DNA from: Marinobacter sp. JH2
GTDB taxonomy: Bacteria; Pseudomonadota; Gammaproteobacteria; Pseudomonadales; Oleiphilaceae
NCBI RefSeq assembly: GCF_004353225.1
Contig: NZ_CP037934.1
Span: 186,001 to 250,000 of the forward strand
Length of the DNA: 64,000 nt
Direction: 5' to 3'
This document shows positions 53,886 to 64,000 of the stretch, one piece after another. The translations under genes were made by a program, and so were the position numbers. The notes beneath the pieces are model-generated. The model was not told where the DNA came from. It was given only the letters and a program-made list of their open reading frames with translations, and searched no databases. Within the stretch, counting starts at the first letter, position 1. Each line of letters starts with the position of its first letter.

Positions 53886-54370
53886 CGGAACATCTCCATC
53901 AACGGCTTCTCGTATCGCTTGTGGATCGCATCGATGACCTCTTGTTCGCTTTCGGCATCCAATGCATGGATCAGTAACATTTTATTGTCATCGCTGACAT
54001 CGGCACTCACCGTGCCCGGGGTCAGTGAAATGGTACTGGCCAGTAACGAAATGGCCAGAGGGTGCTCCAGCTGGAGGGGGTAGTTTACGAAAGCCGGCTT
54101 GGGTTGCCTGGGGTTTAGGATCAGGATTGCCACTTCAAAGCTGGCAACCAGAATATCCCAGAGCACCATCAGAACGAACATCGGCATTCGCCATACTTTC
54201 ACGAAAGCCGGTCTTTCCGGCCAGAAGCCATGTGTGATTTGAGGGATGATCCAAGCAAGCAACAGGCCCATCACCACGCTGGCTCCGGAAATACCGTCGC
54301 TCAGGAATTGCCAAGTGCTGAACAACACTAGGCTTAACCAGGGTTGCGGGAAATTCAAACGATCGAACAT
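53882..54370 (-). CDS. mrpE: Na+/H+ antiporter subunit E (MrpE)
   Basis: This 162-residue MrpE protein has an N-terminal hydrophobic region and a hydrophilic C-terminal domain. ISLLASTISLTPGTVSADVSDDNKMLLIHALD is the family core. Its start overlaps the mrpD stop by one base. Confidence 0.92.
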   Translation of the reverse strand: MFDRLNFPQPWLSLVLFSTWQFLSDGISGASVVMGLLLAWIIPQITHGFWPERPAFVKVWRMPMFVLMVLWDILVASFEVAILILNPRQPKPAFVNYPLQLEHPLAISLLASTISLTPGTVSADVSDDNKMLLIHALDAESEQEVIDAIHKRYEKPLMEMFR

Positions 54371-55887
54371 CAGTTTTCCCCCCCAAACATCGGCGTTTCG
54401 AGTATTTGAGTATAAGCGGAGGTGTCGAATAGCTGGGCGGCAGTGGCTACCGTGTATTCGTTAATCGGGCCCGCAAAAGCCACGATCACTACCGTCAGTC
54501 CGATTAAGGCGCCGGTTGATACCGAGACGACGCTTTTCATCGGTTCCGGTGGCTTTATGTGCCCATCAATCGTGCGCCAGAACAAAATGCTCCCAGCACG
54601 ACTGTAGGCGATCAGCGTGAAGAAACTACCGACCAGCAGCACCGACCAGAGCCAGGCCATTTGCGGGCCGGTCTCGACCGATTTGAGAATCAGTACCTTA
54701 CCGAAAAAGCCGCTCAACGGAGGTAACCCGGCCGCAGAGACCGCGCCAATCATGAAAAGTACGCTGATAAGCGTTCGGTGTGGCATTTTGGGCGCAGTGA
54801 CAATACGGTCGCCTGCACTGCCTCTTTGGATGGCCACCAGCTCGGCCACCAGGAATAGGCCTGCCACGGTCCAGGTGGTGCTAAGCAGATAGAACAAGGC
54901 GGCTGAAACACCCGCCTCGGAGCCTAAGGCGACCGGCGCAAGCAAGGTGCCTACTGAAATAATAACTTGCCAGGCGATGAGTGTTTTCAGGTTGTTTGCC
55001 CCCAAGGCACCTACAACCCCCATCGACAGCGTAATCAGAGCGAGTGGGAATAGCCAGTCCATGCCAAGAGATGCCAGCTCGCCTGCGCCTTCGCCGAAGA
55101 TCAGAACATAAACCCGAATAATGGCGTAAACGCCCACCTTGGTCATGATTGCAAACAAAGCTGCCACCGGCGCGGTGGCTTTGGCGTACGCTTTCGGTAG
55201 CCAGAAACACAGCGGCAGAATGGCAGCTTTAAGGCCGAATACCACCAGCAGCATCATGGCACCGGCTTTCACCAGTGCGAGGTTTTCACCGGTTACCTGC
55301 GGGATTTTGACCGCCAGATCGGCCATGTTCAGAGTGCCTGTGACACTGTAGATCATGCCCACGGCAATCAGGAAGATGGCGGAGCCCACAAGGTTCAAGG
55401 CGACATAGTGTAGCCCGGGCACGGTTCGGGCGGTGCCGCCGCCATGCATTAGCAAGCTATAGGACGCAATCAGCAGCACTTCAAACGCCACAAACAGGTT
55501 GAACAGGTCGCCCGTCAGAAACGCGATGTTCAGGCCCATGATCTGGAACAGGAACAGTGTGTGGAATTGTCGGTTACCTTCGTCTGCGCCGCCAAGCGAG
55601 AATATATGAGCAAACACAGCCAGCACTGATGTCAGCACTAGCATTAGCGCAGCGAGCCGGTCGAGGACCAGCACGATGCCAAAGGGTGGCTGCCAGTTGC
55701 CGAACGCGTATATTCGGTAGCTGCCGTCGTCGGCCAGGCCCACTAGGACGATAGAGGCAACTAAAACCAGCACACTGGTGGTAATGGCCAGCGTTCGCCG
55801 CAGGCTGATGGGCGCATAGCCCATAAAGGTCTGCAGCATGCCGCCTAGTAACGGAATGGCGATGGGAGCAATGAGCCAGTGATTCAT
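54370..55887 (-). CDS. mrpD: Na+/H+ antiporter subunit D (MrpD)
   Basis: This 505-residue protein has about 14 membrane helices and is homologous to complex I NuoM/N. It has conserved membrane Lys and Glu positions (for example FEVLLIASYSLL and AAILPLCFWLPKAYAKATAPVAALFA). It is a proton-pumping-type channel subunit and overlaps mrpC by four bases. Confidence 0.94.
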   Translation of the reverse strand: MNHWLIAPIAIPLLGGMLQTFMGYAPISLRRTLAITTSVLVLVASIVLVGLADDGSYRIYAFGNWQPPFGIVLVLDRLAALMLVLTSVLAVFAHIFSLGGADEGNRQFHTLFLFQIMGLNIAFLTGDLFNLFVAFEVLLIASYSLLMHGGGTARTVPGLHYVALNLVGSAIFLIAVGMIYSVTGTLNMADLAVKIPQVTGENLALVKAGAMMLLVVFGLKAAILPLCFWLPKAYAKATAPVAALFAIMTKVGVYAIIRVYVLIFGEGAGELASLGMDWLFPLALITLSMGVVGALGANNLKTLIAWQVIISVGTLLAPVALGSEAGVSAALFYLLSTTWTVAGLFLVAELVAIQRGSAGDRIVTAPKMPHRTLISVLFMIGAVSAAGLPPLSGFFGKVLILKSVETGPQMAWLWSVLLVGSFFTLIAYSRAGSILFWRTIDGHIKPPEPMKSVVSVSTGALIGLTVVIVAFAGPINEYTVATAAQLFDTSAYTQILETPMFGGEN

Positions 55888-56252
55888 TTGCCGGTTTCCT
55901 CCTGTTCCTGCTTACTGTTGGCAGGATGTGCCGGCGGGCAGCCGTCTACATGATCGTCATCGTTGTCGGCCAGATTGCGCAGAGACAACACCACGGCGAA
56001 GGCCGTCATGGCGAATCCGATAACGATGGCGGTTAGCACCAGCGCCTGAGGCAGCGGGTCAGAGTAATTTTCCGCAGTGCCCAGAATTGGCTGTTGCGCG
56101 GTACTCAGCCGGCCCGAGGCAAACAGGAACAGGTTCACCCCGTAAGACAGCAGCGTTAGCCCCATGACAACCGGGAAGGTGCGGGCTCGCAACAACAGGT
56201 AAACACCGGATGTTGTGAGCGTGCCGATGACCAAAGCAAACAATACTTCCAT
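55884..56252 (-). CDS. mrpC: Na+/H+ antiporter subunit C (MrpC)
   Basis: This 122-residue NuoK-like protein has three membrane helices (GTLTTSGVYLLLRARTFPVVMGLTLLSYGVNLFLFA, and DPLPQALVLTAIVIGFAMTAFAVVL). The acidic C-terminus is longer than usual. Its start overlaps the mrpA stop by one base. Confidence 0.94.
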   Translation of the reverse strand: MEVLFALVIGTLTTSGVYLLLRARTFPVVMGLTLLSYGVNLFLFASGRLSTAQQPILGTAENYSDPLPQALVLTAIVIGFAMTAFAVVLSLRNLADNDDDHVDGCPPAHPANSKQEQEETGK

Positions 56253-59053
56253 TACGACTTCCTCCGCGGGCTCTTGATGGCTGAGTGCGGCGAAACCCGG
56301 CCGATACTGACCAGAATCAGCAGGGTCGCGCCGATGACCGCCAGATAAACGCCCAGATCGAATATCAGCGCCGAGGCCACTTCAAACTTACCGACCACTG
56401 GCCAGGTGATGTACCCGAATGTGGAGGTCAGGAACGGATAGCTGAAGGCCAAACTGCCTGCGCCTGCAATGGTGGCGAACAACAATCCAAGGCCGATCAC
56501 GTTGTGGTACTTGATGCCCACCCGGTCCTGAGTCCAAATCATGCCATTGGCAACGTACTGGATGACTAGAGCTACCGAGGTGATCAGGCCTGCGATGAAA
56601 CCACCGCCCGGCATGTTGTGCCCTCTCAGGAAGATGTAGGCCGATACCATAAGTGCCATTGGCAGCATCGGACGAGCGACCTGTTTGAGCATCAACGGAT
56701 AGGCATCACGGGTCCAGGTATGACCCTGGCCATCGCCCGGGGGCGGTGTCAGTGCGGTATTCTTGAGCATTGCGTAAATGCCCATAGCTGCAATCGCCAG
56801 CACCGTGATTTCGCCCAAGGTATCGAAACCCCGGAAATCCACCAGAATTACGTTCACGACATTGGTGCCACCACCACCCGGCTTGCTGTTCTCAAGGAAG
56901 AACTCGGAGATAGACGTGAACGGCTGAGTCAGCATGGCCAAAGTAACAAGAGTCATGCCGGTTCCCGCCAACAAGGCCAGAGCGATATCCCGTGTTCGGC
57001 GGCCTTTCGATGTCTCAAGCGGTGTCCAGGAGGGCATGTAATAAAGCGCCAGCATCAGCAGCACCATGGTGACCACTTCTACCGACAGTTGCGTCATGGC
57101 CAGGTCGGGTGCGGAGAAACGGGCGAAAGTCAGAGCAACCATCAGGCCGACCACACTGAGGAGCACCAACGCAGTGAATCGTTCACGATGAATGAACGCC
57201 GTGCCCAGTGCCGACACAATGAGGAACCCGGCGCCAAGCGCTGTAGGCCAGTCGATGGGTGACAAACCTTCACTACCGACAAAAATACCGAGACCCATAA
57301 TGGGAACGATCGATACCGCGATGACACTCACCACCACTAGCATGATGTAACGTTGCAGCGAGCCGTTTTCGATACGTGCGGTCAGGTTATGGGTGAACTT
57401 TTCGATGCGCATCAACACCGCTTCAAAAACGGCTTTCTCGTCAATTTCTTTGAAACGAGCGTGGAAGTCGAAAAAACGCTGGCGCTGGCTGTACATCAGC
57501 AAGCCACCCACAAAGGCTGCGACACTCATCATCAACGGCAAGTTAACGCCGTGCATCACTGCCAACTGGTAATCCGGTACCGCGCCACCCAGAGTCGCCT
57601 GAGCCGCAGAAAACAGCAGTGGGCCAACCGAAATGGCCGGGAATATACCCACCATGATGCAGGCAAATACCAGAATTTCTACCGGGAACTTCATGTAGCG
57701 CGGTGGCTCATGAGGTGGGTAAATCGGCAGATTCACCGGCTTGCCGTTGAAAAACACGTCATGAATAAAGCGAGCGGAATAAGCGACCGCAAAGATGCCC
57801 GCCAGAGTCGCGACAATCGGGGGCAGCCAAGCCCAGAAGCCGGGCAGATTCAGTGCTAAGGATTCCGCAAAGAACATTTCTTTACTTAAGAAACCGTTTA
57901 GCAACGGCACACCAGCCATCGACGATGCAGCCACCATCGCAAGCGTAGCGGTGTGAGGCATATAACGCCAAAGTCCGTTAATTCTGCGCATGTCTCGGGT
58001 GCCGGTTTCGTGATCGATAATCCCGGCTGCCATAAATAACGAAGCTTTGAAGGTGGCGTGGTTGATCACGTGAAACAGTGCCGCAACCGCCGCCAGTTTG
58101 GTGCCCATGCCGAACAGCAGCGTGATCAAACCAAGATGGCTGACTGTCGAGTGCGCCAGCAGACCCTTCAGATCGTGCTTGAACATCGCGGTATAGGCAC
58201 CGATCAGCAGCGTGGCCATACCCGTAAAACTGACCAGGTAAAACCACAGCTCGGTGCCGGCAAGTGCAGGATACAAACGCGCCATCAGAAAGATGCCGGC
58301 TTTTACCATGGTGGCGGAGTGCAGATAGGCAGACACCGGTGTGGGCGCCTGCATGGCGTGAGGTAACCAGAAATGAAACGGGAACTGGGCGGATTTGGTG
58401 AATGCGCCCAGCAGAACCAGCGTCAGAGCGACCGGGTACATAGCGTGAGCTTTTATCAAGTCGCCTGCTGCCAACACATCGTCCAGTTCAAAACTGCCTA
58501 CGATGTTACCGATGATCAGAATGCCTGCGAGCAAGGCCAGACCGCCACCGCCGGTTATGGCTAGTGCCATTCGGGCCCCTCGGCGTGCATCCTGTTTGTG
58601 GGTCCAGAAACTGATCAAAAGGAACGAGGTAAGGCTGGTCAGCTCCCAGAAAATGAGCATCAGCAACAGGTTGCCAGACAACACAATGCCCAGCATTGAG
58701 CCTTTGAAACAAAGGAGTAGCGAGTAAAACTTCCTGACGTTCTCAGTCGCCTTCAAGTAGTAATGGGCATAGATAATAATCAGTAGCCCGATGATCAGGA
58801 TCAGCAGCGCAAACATGAGAGCCAGGCCGTCGAGACGGAACGAGAACGAAATCCCGATCGCTGGTAGCCATTCGAAACTGTGAAGAACCACGCCGCCATC
58901 GGCCAGCGTTGCCCAATGGGGGAAAAGGGCGGCCAACGCAATCAGCGCGGGCACGGAAGATGCAATAGCAATCGCTGTACGCCCTCCCTGAGCAAACAGG
59001 GGAGCAGCAATCGCGCCTAAAAAGGGCAGTAGGACAACCAGCGGTAGCGACAT
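56252..59053 (-). CDS. mrpA: Na+/H+ antiporter subunit A with fused B domain (MrpA/MrpB)
   Basis: This 933-residue protein is NuoL-like at its N-terminus (SLTSFLLISFWTHK, FPFHFWLPHAMQAPTPVSAYLHSATMVKAGIFL). A DUF4040/MbhD-like segment lies in the middle (APDLAMTQLSVEVVTMVLLMLALYY), followed by an MnhB domain at the C-terminus (GHNMPGGGFIAGLITSVALVIQYVANG). The fusion of A and B makes this the six-gene Mrp form (group 2). It exchanges Na+ for H+ and supports pH and salt tolerance. It is first in the operon. Confidence 0.95.
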   Translation of the reverse strand: MSLPLVVLLPFLGAIAAPLFAQGGRTAIAIASSVPALIALAALFPHWATLADGGVVLHSFEWLPAIGISFSFRLDGLALMFALLILIIGLLIIIYAHYYLKATENVRKFYSLLLCFKGSMLGIVLSGNLLLMLIFWELTSLTSFLLISFWTHKQDARRGARMALAITGGGGLALLAGILIIGNIVGSFELDDVLAAGDLIKAHAMYPVALTLVLLGAFTKSAQFPFHFWLPHAMQAPTPVSAYLHSATMVKAGIFLMARLYPALAGTELWFYLVSFTGMATLLIGAYTAMFKHDLKGLLAHSTVSHLGLITLLFGMGTKLAAVAALFHVINHATFKASLFMAAGIIDHETGTRDMRRINGLWRYMPHTATLAMVAASSMAGVPLLNGFLSKEMFFAESLALNLPGFWAWLPPIVATLAGIFAVAYSARFIHDVFFNGKPVNLPIYPPHEPPRYMKFPVEILVFACIMVGIFPAISVGPLLFSAAQATLGGAVPDYQLAVMHGVNLPLMMSVAAFVGGLLMYSQRQRFFDFHARFKEIDEKAVFEAVLMRIEKFTHNLTARIENGSLQRYIMLVVVSVIAVSIVPIMGLGIFVGSEGLSPIDWPTALGAGFLIVSALGTAFIHRERFTALVLLSVVGLMVALTFARFSAPDLAMTQLSVEVVTMVLLMLALYYMPSWTPLETSKGRRTRDIALALLAGTGMTLVTLAMLTQPFTSISEFFLENSKPGGGGTNVVNVILVDFRGFDTLGEITVLAIAAMGIYAMLKNTALTPPPGDGQGHTWTRDAYPLMLKQVARPMLPMALMVSAYIFLRGHNMPGGGFIAGLITSVALVIQYVANGMIWTQDRVGIKYHNVIGLGLLFATIAGAGSLAFSYPFLTSTFGYITWPVVGKFEVASALIFDLGVYLAVIGATLLILVSIGRVSPHSAIKSPRRKS

Positions 59054-61453
<2,400 letters not shown>

Positions 61454-61470
61454 TGCGGTTATGTCGATCA

Positions 61471-61499
61471 CACTATGTGACCGCCAAGGTCACATAGTG
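61471..61499. terminator. Hairpin terminator after the FadH-like gene
   Basis: A 12-bp perfect stem (61471-61482 with 61488-61499) and a GCCAA loop lie between convergent genes. There is no long T-tract. It is probably a bidirectional terminator. Confidence 0.7.
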
Positions 61500-61518
61500 G
61501 CGCTGCAGGGGTGGGGCG

Positions 61519-61683
61519 TTACCGAATAGCTTTCAAGGCGTTCGAAATAGCCTCGGCCTCTGCTTCGAGAACCTGGCTGTGGAGACTTTGTCCCTTCTCG
61601 CGAGCGTGCTTGATTTGCTTGCACTTCATCTCATAGAGACGACTTAAAACCTCGGACTGGCTCTGTCTCAATATTGTGTTCAC
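61519..61683 (-). CDS. Small helical protein of unknown function
   Basis: This 54-residue protein starts at GTG 61683 because AAGGAG lies eight bases upstream. The upstream TTG at 61734 runs through this site. The sequence is charged and helical (ILRQSQSEVLSRLYEMKCKQIKHA), with a coiled-coil look. I do not recognise it. It is convergent with the FadH-like gene. Confidence 0.55.
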   Translation of the reverse strand: MNTILRQSQSEVLSRLYEMKCKQIKHAREKGQSLHSQVLEAEAEAISNALKAIR

Positions 61684-61791
61684 GGCATCTTCTCCTTCGA
61701 ACACCTGTCGGGATTTATTACATTCATGACCCAAAACGAACCTTCTGAAGAAATCGCTGCATAACCCGCGCCAGAACGAAACGTCGAAGTG

Positions 61792-62784
61792 TTACCGACC
61801 AAATCGCGAACGGTACGCACCGGGGGCTAGCCCCGAGTGTTTTCGAAATAAGCGACTGAAAGAACTGACATCTTCGTAGCCCACCATCCGAGTCACCTCT
61901 TCAATCGTAAGGCGCGAGTTCTCCAAATGCTGCCGTGCCGATTCGATGCGTAGAACCTGCAAATAGCCAGTGGGGGTGTCACCCGTTGCCGCTTTGAATC
62001 GGCGAATCAACGAACGCTCGGTTAAACCACTCAACGCAGCCAAAGCCGCCAGAGTGATCGGTTCGCTGTAATGCGAATCCAACCACTCCTGCACTTTCAA
62101 AATGGCTTGGTCTGAATGATAACGCCGGGCCTGCAGAGCACTGTATGGCGCCTGACTCGACCGCCCTGCGTCAATCACAAATGCCTTTGCCAGCTCCCTG
62201 GCGACCTGCGCACCCGCATGCCGCTCCACGAGATACACCCCAAGATCCCACCAAGCCATTCCGCCCCCGGCGCAAGCAACGTGACCATCTACCGTCACCA
62301 ACTTATCTGGTTGCAAATCCACCTTCGGAAATCGCTGCCGAAACTGATTGCTAAACCCCCAGTGGGTGGTCGCCTGCCGACCGTCCAAAACCCCGGCTTC
62401 AGCCAACAAAAAAGCTCCGGTGCAATTACTGGCAATCCGTACCTGGTCATCATTGGTGGATTGAAACCGGGAAAGCCAACCGACCAACCCCGGATTTTCG
62501 GCCAAGACCTGATCAATGGGCGAGCCAATGGTCGGAATGATCACCAGATCGTTTTCACCCAGCGCGGCAATGTCTTGCCAGGAGCCATCCGCACCAATCG
62601 TCAGTCCATTGATGCACCGACAGGCCTCTCCGGATGCCGTCAGCAAACGTGTGCGAAAATACGGCTGTGGCTGTTCCCCATGAACCCGAGCCCAAGTCAC
62701 ACCCGCCATTCGAAACAGATCAATTACTCCGGTAATCGCACTGGCAAGCGCCCCGTTAAAACCAATGATCGTGACGGTTTTCAC
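61792..62784 (-). CDS. GlxA-family AraC-type transcriptional regulator
   Basis: This 330-residue protein has an N-terminal DJ-1/PfpI-like domain, with Cys in ASNCTGAFLLAEAG at the nucleophile-elbow position. The C-terminal AraC helix-turn-helix pair (about residues 235-330) contains LAALAALSGLTERSLIRRFKAATGDTP and VGYEDVSSFSRLFRKHSG. It is divergent from the acyl-CoA dehydrogenase and may regulate it. Relatives control carnitine, glycine betaine or DMSP-type catabolism, which is inference here. Confidence 0.9.
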   Translation of the reverse strand: MKTVTIIGFNGALASAITGVIDLFRMAGVTWARVHGEQPQPYFRTRLLTASGEACRCINGLTIGADGSWQDIAALGENDLVIIPTIGSPIDQVLAENPGLVGWLSRFQSTNDDQVRIASNCTGAFLLAEAGVLDGRQATTHWGFSNQFRQRFPKVDLQPDKLVTVDGHVACAGGGMAWWDLGVYLVERHAGAQVARELAKAFVIDAGRSSQAPYSALQARRYHSDQAILKVQEWLDSHYSEPITLAALAALSGLTERSLIRRFKAATGDTPTGYLQVLRIESARQHLENSRLTIEEVTRMVGYEDVSSFSRLFRKHSGLAPGAYRSRFGR

Positions 62785-62839
62785 AAAGATGACTCCTATT
62801 AAAGAAAACTAAGCCAGCTATATCAAAAGTAGGGCGCTG

Positions 62840-62937
62840 CTGCGAGAGAACACTTCCGAGAGTGTGCGCAGCAGGGAAGCTGCGCAGAAGCCCCCACGGA
62901 CGGGTTCACGGCGTCTCTCGGAAGTGTTCTCTCGCAG
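62840..62937. repeat. Nested inverted repeat, 23-bp arms
   Basis: A perfect 23-bp outer inverted repeat pairs 62840-62862 with 62915-62937. Inside lies a second 8-bp repeat, TGCGCAGC at 62865-62872 with GCTGCGCA at 62879-62886. The 98-base unit can fold into a cruciform. It sits in the 271-base divergent region between the GlxA-type gene and the acyl-CoA dehydrogenase. It may be a mobile palindromic element (REP/MITE-like) or a regulatory RNA. Confidence 0.8.
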
Positions 62938-63055
62938 AAGTGCCCGGCAGCAAAGTGAGAGGTATGGCGAATTTCACCAAGAATAAGTCAGAAACGACAA
63001 TTCCAACAAGTACAACGGTTGTGAGAGGCTATAGCCAATCAACAGGAGAACACGA

Positions 63056-64000
63056 ATGACCGACACCCTGATCGACCGCCGCGACCTGGCATTCCAGCTC
63101 TACGAAGTCATGGACACCGAAGCCCTGACCGAGCGCGAACGCTTCAGCGAACACAGCAAAGAAACCTTCGATGCCGTCATCGAAACCGCTGACAAAATGG
63201 CGAAAGAAAAGTTTGCCAACCACAACAGCGCGGCGGATAAAGACGAACCTAAATTCGTCGACGGCCACGTGGAAATGCTCCCCGAGGTGAAAGAAGCCTT
63301 TGACGCCTACGCCGAAGCGGGCTTCCTCGCCGGGCGTTACGATTACGACCTGGGCGGCATGCAATTGCCGGAATCGGTCATGGCCGCTTGCAACGGCTTC
63401 TTCACCGCCGCCAACCCCGGCACCGCAGGCTACCCGTTCCTGACCACTGCCGCCGCCAACCTGATCCGCGTGTTCGGCAACGACCAACAAAAAGCCACCA
63501 TTCTGCCGAATATGCTCAACGGCCGTTTCAGTGGCACTATGGCCCTGACCGAGCCGCACGCTGGTTCCAGCCTCGCTGATATCCGAACCTCCGCCACACC
63601 CATGGATGACGGGCACTACCTGATCAAAGGTGCGAAAATCTACATCTCCGGTGGCGAGCAGAGCATCACTGAAAACATCGTCCATATGGTGCTCGCCAAA
63701 ATTAAAGGCGCACCGGCCGGCGTGAAAGGCATCTCACTGTTCATCGTGCCCAAATTCCACGTGGACGAAAACGGCGATCCGGGCGAACGCAACGGCGTTA
63801 GCCTCGCCGGCCTGATTCACAAACTCGGCTACAGGGGTACTACGAGTACCGCATTGAGCTTCGGCGATGACGCGCCGTGCCACGGCTATCTGGTGGGCGA
63901 GCCCCACCAAGGCTTGAAGTACATGTTCCAGATGATGAACGAAGCCCGCATTGGTGTGGGTATGGGGGCCGCCGTGATTGGATATCGTGGCTACATGCAC
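63056..64000 (+). CDS. Acyl-CoA dehydrogenase, partial (3' end off window)
   Basis: The first 315 codons of an acyl-CoA dehydrogenase are present; the gene continues past the edge. AGGAG precedes the ATG. A long N-terminal extension leads into the flavin domain with MALTEPHAGSSLADIRTSA, KIYISGGEQSITENIVHMVLAKI and the substrate region GYRGTTSTALSFGDD. This resembles the DmdC/methylthiopropanoyl-CoA or long-chain acyl-CoA dehydrogenase group of about 590-600 residues. The substrate is unknown; the divergent GlxA-type regulator may control it. Confidence 0.92.
   Translation, partial: MTDTLIDRRDLAFQLYEVMDTEALTERERFSEHSKETFDAVIETADKMAKEKFANHNSAADKDEPKFVDGHVEMLPEVKEAFDAYAEAGFLAGRYDYDLGGMQLPESVMAACNGFFTAANPGTAGYPFLTTAAANLIRVFGNDQQKATILPNMLNGRFSGTMALTEPHAGSSLADIRTSATPMDDGHYLIKGAKIYISGGEQSITENIVHMVLAKIKGAPAGVKGISLFIVPKFHVDENGDPGERNGVSLAGLIHKLGYRGTTSTALSFGDDAPCHGYLVGEPHQGLKYMFQMMNEARIGVGMGAAVIGYRGYMH

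Noticed and set aside
62862..63059. 65-codon plus-strand gene spanning the nested palindrome
   Set aside because: Its first half is repetitive palindrome sequence with no ribosome site. Only the last 31 codons (from 62964) are a possible leader peptide, listed as a separate finding.

Overview
The window looks like chromosomal DNA of a marine gammaproteobacterium, most probably Marinobacter or a close relative. This is inferred from gene content: an Mrp antiporter operon with a fused A/B subunit, a fused indolepyruvate:ferredoxin oxidoreductase beside a leucine-type dehydrogenase, an EfpL/YeiP protein, YbiT, several DUF families typical of marine gammaproteobacteria, and moderate GC. No rRNA, tRNA, CRISPR array, insertion sequence or prophage was seen. 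Gene density is high, and most genes start at ATG behind a good Shine-Dalgarno sequence. The last gene, an acyl-CoA dehydrogenase, runs off the right edge.

Layout. 0-0.4 kb: a CspA-type cold-shock gene with a long leader. 0.4-6.9 kb: a phosphonate-type ABC transporter operon (phnD-phnC-phnE-phnE-HAD phosphatase-GlpR-like DeoR regulator), divergent from an iron-type alcohol dehydrogenase. A perfect palindrome resembling a GlpR operator lies between them, and no C-P lyase or phosphonatase gene is present. 7-12.5 kb: a glutathione transferase, a deaminase, a DUF938 methyltransferase, a cold-shock/DUF1294 membrane fusion, an internally deleted adenosine deaminase, an alpha/beta hydrolase, a DUF2780 protein and a ZIP-like transporter. 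12.6-19.7 kb: many small conserved genes (YqeY, DUF2750, DUF883, holin-like, SEC-C, DUF3010, DUF4112), then DUF72, ArfB, a nucleotide-sugar-type oxidoreductase, PspA, YiaAB and an XRE regulator. 19.8-25.7 kb: an SDR, a crotonase, a threefold tandem repeat of about 204 bp with DnaA-box-like motifs, a hotdog thioesterase, EfpL, a SpeE-like protein and a lytic transglycosylase. 25.8-36.4 kb: an LdtD-type L,D-transpeptidase, a TauE-like permease, an acyl-CoA synthetase, LysR, parvulin, YbiT, DUF1415 and a second SpeE-like protein.

36.4-44 kb is an amino-acid module: an NSS symporter, leucine-type dehydrogenase, 2-oxoacid:ferredoxin oxidoreductase and the divergent AzlC/AzlD exporter. A LiuR-like MerR-type site sits in the divergent promoter. 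44-51.5 kb holds a FemAB/GNAT-like protein, a Spy-like periplasmic protein divergent from a CpxR/CpxA pair with a CpxR-box match between them, an IMPACT protein, a DUF4136 lipoprotein, Sui1/YciH and D-amino-acid dehydrogenase. 51.6-59 kb holds a fatty-acyl-CoA ligase and the six-gene Mrp Na+/H+ antiporter operon. 59.4-64 kb holds a 2,4-dienoyl-CoA-reductase-type enzyme, a GlxA-type AraC regulator, a striking nested inverted repeat and the acyl-CoA dehydrogenase.

The best candidates for something undescribed are the phn-like uptake/phosphatase/dehydrogenase island with its GlpR-type operator, the triplicated repeat before the thioesterase, the in-frame internally deleted adenosine deaminase, and the nested inverted repeat with a coupled short upstream reading frame before the acyl-CoA dehydrogenase. 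All functional statements come from reading the sequence and family knowledge; no database search was run.
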